Source: an uncultured Planctomycetaceae bacterium (GTDB taxonomy: Bacteria > Planctomycetota > Planctomycetia > Pirellulales > Pirellulaceae). Taken from it: a stretch of DNA of 52,519 bases. The DNA lies in NCBI GenBank assembly GCA_903863885.1, contig CAIPEB010000777.1, positions 1 through 52,519 of the forward strand. The letters run 5' to 3'. The notes under the pieces were generated by a model. The model was not told where the DNA came from. It saw only the letters and a program-made list of their open reading frames with translations, and searched no databases. Of the stretch, positions 8,115 to 14,658 are shown piece after piece (position 1 is the stretch's first letter; every line of letters starts with the position of its first letter). A program made the translations under genes and the position numbers.

Positions 8115-9524
8115 ATGACTCCAATCCGATTCGTGCTTGTGCTCACGGCGATCTTGGCGATGTTCGTTCATTTCGTCGAGGTGCTCTACGACAACTACAC
8201 GGCTGAGAAAGGACTCACGGCCGACTGGGGTTTCAGTTGCCTTATCACGGGCACCGAGAAGTCGATCCTGTTCGACACCGGGGCCAAGGCAGACGTTCTC
8301 CTCCAGAACATGGCGAAGATGCACGTCAGCCCCGGCGCTGCCGAAGCCGCCGTCATCTCGCACAACCACGGCGACCATGCGAGCGGGCTCGTCTCGGTGC
8401 TTGAGAAGAACGGCAAGATGACAGTCCATCTGCCGCCCTCCTGTCCCGAAACGACAGTCCAGCCAGTGGAGAAGCTCGGGGCAAAGGTCGTCACTGTCAC
8501 CAAGCCGGTAGAGATCTGCCGGGGAGCGTTCGTGAGCGTCAAGGCCTACACCAACCCGGTTGGCGAAACGCCGATCTCCATGGGCGACCCCTTCGTGCTC
8601 CAGCACGGCGGCAGGTATTACCTCTTCGGCACGAACGCCTCCAACGAGGGTTTCAAGTGCTTGGAGTCCGGCGACCTCGTACATTGGACGCCGAAGGGAT
8701 GGGCCTACCAGGAGACGGAGGACTCCTGGGCCAAATCGCACTACTGGGCTCCCGAGGTCAAGGAATACCGGGGCAAGTTCTATATGACCTACAGTGCCAT
8801 GCCGAAGAAGGCCGAGACGCCCAGGCTGCTCATCGCACTGGCCGTCGGCGACAAACCCGAGGGGCCGTACAAGGATCTCCATGCCCCATGGTTCGACTTC
8901 GGCTACTCGGCCATCGACGGACACATCTTCGTGGATGACGACGGCAAGCCGTACCTCTACTTCAGCCGGAACGGCGTCGAGGACGGCTACAGCTTCGGGA
9001 TCATCTATGGTGCGGCCCTGGCGGACGACCTATCGAAACCAGTCGGCGAGGCGGTGAAACTGATGGAGGCGGACCAACCGTGGGAGAAAGTTCGCTACGC
9101 CGAGAACCGTTGCAACGAAGGGGCCTTCGTGCTGAAACGCAAGGGGCGGTACTACATGACGTATTCGGCCAATCACACCGGATTCCCGCATTACGGCATC
9201 GGCTACGCCACGGCCGACAAACCGCTCGGGCCGTGGGTGAAGGCCAGCGAAAACCCGATTGCGGCGACCAATCCGGAGACTGGCGTGTCGGGGCCGGGAC
9301 ATAGCTGCATCACCCGATCTCCCGATGGAAAAGAGTTGTTCATTGTCTACCACACGCACGCCGATCCCAAGAAGACTTCCGGCGAGCGGGTGGTGAACAT
9401 CGACCGGCTGCAATTCGATGATGACGGGAAACTCAAGATCAAGGGGCCGACCCGCAACTCCCAGCCGATGCCGTCCGGTGCCGCTGACATCCCGCCCGAC
9501 GAAAGCGGCATTACGACACACTGA
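8115..9524 (+). CDS. Chimeric ORF: truncated metallo-beta-lactamase fold fused to GH43 glycosidase
   Basis: 469 residues from the ATG at 8115; the frame is open further upstream without a better start. Residues 1-137 are the N-terminal half of a secreted metallo-beta-lactamase-fold hydrolase: hydrophobic leader, SILFDTGAKAD, and the HxHxDH site H83-N-H85-G-D87-H88. The remaining metal ligands of that fold are missing. From about residue 145 a complete five-bladed GH43 domain follows: GDPFV (Asp158, general base), APEV, AIDGH (Asp268, pKa modulator), CNEGAF (Glu335, general acid). GH43 enzymes are arabinofuranosidases and xylosidases acting by inversion. The GH43 part could be active; the hydrolase part should not be. 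Such a fusion is unusual and pairs with the chimera two genes upstream. Confidence 0.75.
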   Translation: MTPIRFVLVLTAILAMFVHFVEVLYDNYTAEKGLTADWGFSCLITGTEKSILFDTGAKADVLLQNMAKMHVSPGAAEAAVISHNHGDHASGLVSVLEKNGKMTVHLPPSCPETTVQPVEKLGAKVVTVTKPVEICRGAFVSVKAYTNPVGETPISMGDPFVLQHGGRYYLFGTNASNEGFKCLESGDLVHWTPKGWAYQETEDSWAKSHYWAPEVKEYRGKFYMTYSAMPKKAETPRLLIALAVGDKPEGPYKDLHAPWFDFGYSAIDGHIFVDDDGKPYLYFSRNGVEDGYSFGIIYGAALADDLSKPVGEAVKLMEADQPWEKVRYAENRCNEGAFVLKRKGRYYMTYSANHTGFPHYGIGYATADKPLGPWVKASENPIAATNPETGVSGPGHSCITRSPDGKELFIVYHTHADPKKTSGERVVNIDRLQFDDDGKLKIKGPTRNSQPMPSGAADIPPDESGITTH

Positions 9525-9605
9525 GCAGTCTCCTTCGGACCAGCACCCATGACCAACGACCAGTCCGCCAAATGGAAACTCCGGCCTCGGAGGCGACTGC
9601 GATCT

Positions 9606-10145
9606 TCACTCGTTGGTCTCCTTCTTTTCAGTCTGCGTGGCGACTCTTCCGCCACGATTTCCACGCCCATGGCCACCCTGACCGCCTTGGCGGTTGCGGC
9701 GACAGCGGCCTCGACCGCCCGCCGCTGCGGCCCCCGCCTCCTGCGCCCGGTGAAAGCTCTTGCTTTGGCACGAAGGGCAACTTCCCGGCCGAGCGGTGCC
9801 AAACGGAACCTCCCACACGTGCCCACAATCAGCGCACTCGAATGCTCTTGTCTCAGCCATTTCTACTTGTCCTCCTTCGATTCGTAAGACCGTCCCCTCG
9901 ACCAACGCTTGGGCGACCTTCTTGCGGGCCGCTTCCACAATCCGACCGAAGGTCTGCCGGGACACTCCCATCCGCTCCGCAGCCTGCTCCTGGTAGAGCC
10001 CTTCGTAGTCAGCCAGCCGCAATGATTCGAACTCATCAACGGTGAGGACCGTCTCTTTGAGATCCCGACCGGGAATTCGGGCAGGCTTGAAGACGGAGTT
10101 GGCCGGAAGGGCACCGATTCGACGGCATCGTTGGGGGCGGGGCAT
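9606..10145 (-). CDS. DUF134 DNA-binding protein with zinc ribbon and Gly/Arg-rich tail
   Basis: 179 residues. The N-terminus MPRPQRCRRI and the block LTVDEFESLRLADYEGLYQ are typical of the DUF134 family, followed by a helix-turn-helix (AAERMGVSRQTFGRIVEAAR) at about residues 55-76. A zinc ribbon CADCGH...CPSCQS lies near residues 103-128. The last 50 residues are rich in Gly, Arg and Gln (GGRGRCRRNRQGGQGGHGRG), a disordered nucleic-acid-binding type of tail. DUF134 genes often sit beside NifX/NifB-like iron-molybdenum cofactor genes; none is present here. It is convergent with the GH43 chimera. Confidence 0.85.
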   Translation of the reverse strand: MPRPQRCRRIGALPANSVFKPARIPGRDLKETVLTVDEFESLRLADYEGLYQEQAAERMGVSRQTFGRIVEAARKKVAQALVEGTVLRIEGGQVEMAETRAFECADCGHVWEVPFGTARPGSCPSCQSKSFHRAQEAGAAAAGGRGRCRRNRQGGQGGHGRGNRGGRVATQTEKKETNE

Positions 10146-10195
10146 TGACAGCGTTCCTTGTAGCCTGTGTAGTTATGGGCATATGCTCGAAATGA

Positions 10196-10540
10196 ATCAA
10201 GGGAACTGGAGGCAGGGGCCTGACTGCCAGTACCAGTAGATACGTGGGGACCACCGATGAAGGTGGCGTTACGCGGTTGGCAAATGACGTGGGACACATT
10301 CTGGGAAGTGCGTTTGACGGACGCGCCCCGATCCTCGCCCGTGCCCAGGCGTTCGCCCGAGAAGGCGACCTTTATGCCCTGTTCCTCATGACCATGCACG
10401 ACTTCGTTAAGGATCGGCTGTTGGAGGTCGTTCATGACGTCCGCAACTGCATTCCTTCGCAAACGCAGGTCGTCGTGAACATAGGCGACTTTCGTGCGGC
10501 TCAGGCAAAGGAACTTCAGGCGGCGGGCGTGCGGGGGGAT
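10196..10540 (+). pseudogene. Unrecognised coding-like remnant
   Basis: An open plus-strand frame runs from a stop at 10193-10195 through this region, with natural composition (ARAQAFAREGDLYALFLMTM, VVVNIGDFRAAQAKELQAAG). It has no clear start; GTG at 10244 is the first possibility. After about 10540 it loses protein-like character and overlaps the next real gene. It looks like an internal piece of a larger alpha/beta protein. No family was recognised, and the minus strand in the same region is an alternative. Confidence 0.3.
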
Positions 10541-10602
10541 AGATCCGCCTGGATGGGAACTTCTATTCGGCGCAACGGAGAAAAGAGGAAAGGACAACCA
10601 GA

Positions 10603-11091
10603 ATGGCCGAACAGGACGTTGGATTCACAGCCCAAAGGAGGACCCTGATTGCTGCGCAACACCTGCTGGCTCCACCCGACAAGGTGTTTCCACTTCTCTG
10701 TCCGACACGGGAGTACGACTGGATCGAGCGGTGGAAGTGCCGCATGATCCACTCCGAGTCAGGCTTTGCGGAACCGGACTGCGTCTTCGTTACCGACTTC
10801 CCGAACGAAGGCGAAGACGTGTGGATCGTCAGCGTCTACCGGCCGAACGAGGAAATCCAGTTCGTGCGGTTCAACGGACGGCGGGTGATTCGCTACAGCA
10901 TCACCCTGACCGACAACGGCGACGGCACAACTTCGGCCCAGTGGAAACAGGTCATCACCGGATTGAAGGAGGAGGGCAACGGACTGCTGGAAGGACTGAC
11001 AAACGAAGTGTACCGGCAGAGGATCTCCATCCTGGAGCGGCTGCTCAACCACTACCTGACTACCGGCGAAATGCTCAGGGGTGGCGTATGA
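10603..11091 (+). CDS. SRPBCC-fold (START-like) protein
   Basis: 162 residues, start after AGAGGAAAGGACAACCAGA. The opening strand and helix (APPDKVFPLLCPTREYDWIE) and the pattern of alternating strands (VWIVSVYRP, IQFVRFNGRRVIRYSITL) followed by a long C-terminal helix (GLTNEVYRQRISILERLLNH) fit the SRPBCC helix-grip fold that binds hydrophobic ligands. The ligand is unknown. Its stop overlaps the next start as ATGA, so the two genes are translationally coupled. Confidence 0.75.
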   Translation: MAEQDVGFTAQRRTLIAAQHLLAPPDKVFPLLCPTREYDWIERWKCRMIHSESGFAEPDCVFVTDFPNEGEDVWIVSVYRPNEEIQFVRFNGRRVIRYSITLTDNGDGTTSAQWKQVITGLKEEGNGLLEGLTNEVYRQRISILERLLNHYLTTGEMLRGGV

Positions 11092-12062
11092 ACGTCAGTC
11101 ATGCCACGACCGGCGACGCCCAGGACATCCTTGCCCTCCAGCATCTCGCTTACCAGACGGAGGCCGCAAGGTATGACGACGATACCCTTCCACCACTGCT
11201 GGAACACCTGGCGGACCTGCTTGCCCGGTTTGGAGATCGGCGTTTCCTCAAGGCAGTCGAGGCCGACCAGATCATCGGTTCGGTGAGGGGCTATCAGGAG
11301 GGCGACACCTGCTTCGTCGAGCGGCTGATTGTCCACCCCGATTGCCGACGCCAGGGTATCGGCACGACCCTGCTCACCGAGATCGAGTCCCTCTTTCCCA
11401 CGGCTCGCCGTTTCGAGCTATTCACGGGCACGAAGAGCGAAAGCAACATCCGACTGTACGAGCGGCTCGGCTATCGGGCATTCCGCCACGAGCCGGTCAA
11501 CGAGATGGTCACGCTGGTTTTCATGGAGAAGGTCGTGCCTCGCCTTACGATCCGGCTGAATCGGCTGGAACTTATCGCTGCCACCAAGGAACTGCTTGAG
11601 GCTGAAGAGGACTTGGAGCGGCTCGGCGAATACCTGCGCGCCGATGTTCCGGCGAACTGGCCCACTCCGCTGTATGACAATGACGCTCGGCAGCATTTCC
11701 TGCGTGTCGTGAGCGAGAACCCTGATGCGGTCGGATGGACGGCATGGTACATCCTTCTGCTCGATGACACGGAAAAAAGGACTTTGGTTGGCGCTGTCGG
11801 TGCCTGTGGCCTGCCCGATGGTGACGGCAAGATCGTGATCGGCTACTCGCTCCTCGACCAGTTCCACGGCCAAGGGTACGCCACCGAAGCCCTGCGTGGC
11901 TTCCTCAATTGGGCCAAGCGGGAGCCTCTTCTGCGAAAGGTAGTGGCAGACACCTTTCCGCACCTCACGCCGTCGATCCGGGTGCTGGAGAAGAACGGCT
12001 TCATACGCTCTGGGGTCGGAACAGAGGAAGGCTCGATCCAATTCCAGTTGTGGGTGCGATGA
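11088..12062 (+). CDS. Tandem GNAT acetyltransferase
   Basis: 324 residues made of two GNAT domains. Domain 1 (about 1-147) has the acetyl-CoA loop CRRQGIGT after FVERLIVHPD and ends with the usual YERLGYRAF. Domain 2 (about 150-324) is of the RimJ/RimL type: VIGYSLLDQFHGQGYATEAL and SIRVLEKNGFIRSG. Each would transfer acetyl from acetyl-CoA to an amine; the substrates are unknown. The start overlaps the SRPBCC stop by four bases (ATGA). The frame is open upstream to 10494, but that part is a shadow of the SRPBCC gene. Confidence 0.85.
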   Translation: MNVSHATTGDAQDILALQHLAYQTEAARYDDDTLPPLLEHLADLLARFGDRRFLKAVEADQIIGSVRGYQEGDTCFVERLIVHPDCRRQGIGTTLLTEIESLFPTARRFELFTGTKSESNIRLYERLGYRAFRHEPVNEMVTLVFMEKVVPRLTIRLNRLELIAATKELLEAEEDLERLGEYLRADVPANWPTPLYDNDARQHFLRVVSENPDAVGWTAWYILLLDDTEKRTLVGAVGACGLPDGDGKIVIGYSLLDQFHGQGYATEALRGFLNWAKREPLLRKVVADTFPHLTPSIRVLEKNGFIRSGVGTEEGSIQFQLWVR

Positions 12063-12395
12063 AAGTAAGCGTACACGACTGCCATGCTTGGCGCAGTCGG
12101 CGCGGCTCAATTTTCGAGTGTAGGGTTGGTCGAACCAACTTCGGCACGCGGCAACTTGCACTCGGTGTACTGTGAGAGACTTCGGCGGGAGCATGTGGAG
12201 CGGGTATACGGGCCCAGCGACTTTCGCCGAGTACGCTCGGGCACCAGTGAACGGCTTCGAGTATCGCGACCGGCATGGATCACCGTGAGCAGGAAGACGT
12301 GTTTCGCTGGACTTCGCAGGCAAGTGCGCGTGCTTGTTGGCTCGGTATCGGCACTCGGAACCTGCGTCACGCGTGCCGCCTGTGGCGATTGGTCG
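12063..12395. other. Intergenic region, no gene seen
   Basis: No convincing coding frame on either strand. It contains a perfect dyad GTTGGT-CGA-ACCAAC at 12125-12139, of unknown role. It borders the recombinase-associated debris and may be former mobile DNA. Confidence 0.4.
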
Positions 12396-12775
12396 TCAGT
12401 CCCATCGCTGTTCCGACCAGATCGGCGGCAGCTTCCTGCCGAGCCTGGCGAGTCTGATTCCCTTGGATTCAATCCCGTCGAGGATGGCCTCGACGATTTC
12501 CGGTGTGAGCGACGTTAGCCTCAGAATACGACTCACATCGGTGCGGTCGACACCATTGGCTGTCGCGAGTTCTTCGAGACCGTTGAACCAACCGGATTCG
12601 AGTCGCTCCTGCCAGTGATACGCTTTGGCACGGCGGAAAGCCGTGCGACGGTCGCTTGGCGGTCAGGTCTGGTCCGACGCTCCTCACCTCCGTGTGTGAG
12701 CACAATGTGTCGGCCATTGCGGCGGGGCAAAGTGACGGGAATCTGGACCACGACCGCGTTGTCTTCTCGGCAAAC
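12396..12775 (-). pseudogene. Frameshifted recombinase-associated HTH protein
   Basis: On the minus strand the segment VVVQIPVTLPRRNGRH (about 12700-12760) is in one frame. Its natural continuation is in another: RRAKAYHWQERLESG, ELATANGVDRTDVSRILRLT and PEIVEAILDGI, ending at a TGA at 12396. Both parts belong to one small family commonly found next to serine site-specific recombinases of phage-like elements, with a ParB-like helix-turn-helix. A single-base indel in about 12625-12660 would separate the frames. No intact recombinase was found upstream (12776-13170), so this is the remains of an element. Confidence 0.65.
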
Positions 12776-12835
12776 GGTCAGTCCCGGGTCTTTCTGTTGA
12801 TTGTCTTCGACGGCGCAACTCGACTTGGCATCATC

Positions 12836-13123
12836 ATGACCTTCTTGACTTCGCTTCGAACACGTTTCCGCAAATCTACGCTCGACGCACTCGTCGACGA
12901 AGCTGCACGGTGGACCCGCCAGGGCCGCTCGATCTTCGAGGCGGAACTTAAGGCGATGCTCGACAAAGCAGGCACGTCGGAATGCCAACCCGAACCTGCG
13001 CCAAGCGGCTGGTCGCCGCCCCCCATCAACTCTCCGTCAACTGCCCGCAGTCGCACGGTGCATTTTCGCCTTCGCGAAAACGGACCGATACACAGTGAAT
13101 GGTGCAGCCGAACTTCGAGTTGA
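12836..13123 (+). CDS. Possible small protein, uncertain
   Basis: A 95-codon plus-strand ORF beginning MTFLTSLRTRFRKSTLDALV and continuing with DEAARWTRQGRSIFEAELKA, which would form amphipathic helices. The second half (Pro- and Ser-rich) is less protein-like. The opposite strand here would be upstream of the recombinase-associated pseudogene and could equally be decayed coding DNA. No family was recognised; it may be spurious. Confidence 0.2.
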   Translation: MTFLTSLRTRFRKSTLDALVDEAARWTRQGRSIFEAELKAMLDKAGTSECQPEPAPSGWSPPPINSPSTARSRTVHFRLRENGPIHSEWCSRTSS

Positions 13124-13170
13124 TTCCACACGCGAAACATGTTGTTGCGCCCGCAGCCATCTGCGATTGA

Positions 13171-13929
13171 TCAGATGGCCCTTCCCAAATAGAACACGTA
13201 TCCGCAGCTGTCGCCGCACTCTTTCCACAGGTCAATTTCCTGCTGCATGCTGTCGGCAAATGCCTGGGCTTCCGCATTCTCCAGGTGCGTCGCTCGGAAA
13301 GGAGCAAGCTCCTCTTGAACTGGTCCGTAGAAGTCCTTCCAATCCTCGGACGGCAGCACGAAATGGCCAATCGGCTCGAAGCCCGCCGCACGAAATGTCG
13401 TCAGGTTGTCTTCGATGTTGCTCATGGCGGGGTATTCGGCCTCCCAGAAGTCCACGGCTTTCCCATGTGGAGCCTCGCGCAGCCAGGAAGCCTCCGAAAC
13501 GGCAATGAACCCACCTGCCCGCAGGAGCCGTCGCCAACGCTTCAGACCTTTCTCGAATCCGACGTTGTAAATCGCCCCTTCCGCCCAAACCAGATCGAAG
13601 GAACCGTCTGGAAAAGGTGGATCAGCCATGTCGGCTTCGACGGTTCTGATCCTCTCCGTCAGCCCTTCCGTGGCAGCCTGGGCTTCAAGTTGATTGAGGA
13701 AGGGTCGGCAAATCTCGACCGCCGTGACGTGGCCCCTGGTGGCCCTCGCCAGGACGAGCGATGCCACCCCGGCACCGCATCCGAAATCGACGATGCGGGG
13801 CGTGGGCGGCAGGCCGTCGAGCATTGACAGGGCCTTGAGCGTGGATCCCTCGCTGCCCGGCCCCTTTCGCAGCACACGCTCGTAGAACGAGAAAGTTAAC
13901 GCCAATTCTGGACTCGGTTCGTCTGACAT
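13171..13929 (-). CDS. Class I SAM-dependent methyltransferase
   Basis: 252 residues. The start at 13929 is chosen because AGAGAGG lies 6 bases before it; a longer in-frame ATG at 13986 has no such site. Motif I is RIVDFGCGAGVASLVLAR, followed by the acidic motif II region (VTAVEICRPFL), motif post-II (TVEADMADPPF) and DLVWAEGAIYNVGFEKGLKR as motif IV region. These fit the Rossmann-fold methyltransferases of the UbiE/methyltransferase-11 type. The substrate is not readable. It is isolated, flanked by mobile-element debris on both sides. Confidence 0.85.
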   Translation of the reverse strand: MSDEPSPELALTFSFYERVLRKGPGSEGSTLKALSMLDGLPPTPRIVDFGCGAGVASLVLARATRGHVTAVEICRPFLNQLEAQAATEGLTERIRTVEADMADPPFPDGSFDLVWAEGAIYNVGFEKGLKRWRRLLRAGGFIAVSEASWLREAPHGKAVDFWEAEYPAMSNIEDNLTTFRAAGFEPIGHFVLPSEDWKDFYGPVQEELAPFRATHLENAEAQAFADSMQQEIDLWKECGDSCGYVFYLGRAI

Positions 13930-14030
13930 GGTTAACCTCTCTGGGGCACAGTCACCCTGAACTCCCGGTAAGAACTCGATGCCCAACCATTCTCGCAGCA
14001 GAACAACCGGGGCTGCCCGGGTCGGATGCG

Positions 14031-14350
14031 ATGGCCAGTGAATCGATTGACCCGTCGGTCATCCGTGTCGATACGACGGTCATGGAGACGGACATTCACT
14101 GGCCGACAGATTCTTCGCTGCTGTGGGATACGTGGCGTATTGCGTCCCGCCTTCTGCAGCGTGCTCGCGATCTCAACGACGCCTGCCGTCCGCATCGATT
14201 TCACGATCGAAATGCAAAACGTCTGCATCGGTTCATCACCCGCTACATGGCAAGCCCCCTCGGGGTCTCGCAAGCGAACGGTCAAGAGCACGATGCGAAC
14301 ATTGATCCAATGCGAAGACAAGATTGCGGGAATCGTCGACGCTTTCGTGA
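14031..14350 (+). pseudogene. Transposase fragment, ISNCY/IS1182-like, frameshifted
   Basis: The plus frame at 14031 reads IRVDTTVMETDIHWPTDSSL, then LWDTWRIASRLLQRARDL and RFHDRNAKRLHRFITRYM. This is the DTTVVE..HYPTDSSLLWD region of ISNCY/IS1182-type transposases. Near 14260 the homology moves to the next frame (SRKRTVKSTMRTLIQCEDKI, AGIVDAF), so there is a frameshift. Both ends of the transposase are missing and no terminal inverted repeats were found. Homology may begin slightly earlier, at about 13980. The family assignment is from memory of the motif. Confidence 0.65.
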
Positions 14351-14395
14351 TATCCTGCAAAAAACACTCGTCGCCACAACTCCAGGGCATCGTGC

Positions 14396-14546
14396 TTCGC
14401 CGGAGGGCCTCCGTATCGTCGGCCCCGTCGCCGGGAACGACGCCGAACGCCTCTTTGAGGTTGATGACGACCGGTTTCGCGAACGCGGGGCACGAGGCGT
14501 CCGCGAGAAGAAGGAGCATACAGAGCTGAACACGGATGCTGTTCAT
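14396..14546 (-). pseudogene. 5' stub of a secreted beta-helix (pectate lyase superfamily) gene
   Basis: From an ATG at 14546 the minus strand encodes a signal peptide (MNSIRVQLCMLLLLADASC) and VVINLKEAFGVVPGDGADDT, the N-terminal motif of pectate-lyase-superfamily proteins (normally 400-600 residues). After about 50 residues (EALRR) the homology ends close to the transposase fragment on the opposite strand. The gene was therefore probably cut by an insertion or deletion linked to that element. Confidence 0.65.
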
Positions 14547-14658
14547 GACTACCTCGTCCCCTCGTCCACGCAGACGCCGTGCAGGGCCGGCCTCAGCGTC
14601 TTCCCGGCCTTCAGGCGTTTGTGGCATATGGCCGTTTGCTGCTTCGGGGGGTGTCCAA

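Larger units (their letters stand above)
13930..14658. other. Debris region between methyltransferase and sigma-54 regulator
   Basis: About 730 bases with no intact gene. It contains a plus-strand transposase fragment (14031-14350) and, immediately after, the 5' end of a minus-strand beta-helix gene (14396-14546). The stretch 14547-14658 has no recognisable feature. Confidence 0.6.

Noticed and set aside
9863-10597. Minus-strand ORF of 244 codons
   Set aside because: Its second half overlaps the DUF134 gene in a different frame and its first half mirrors the plus-strand remnant; no motif supports it.
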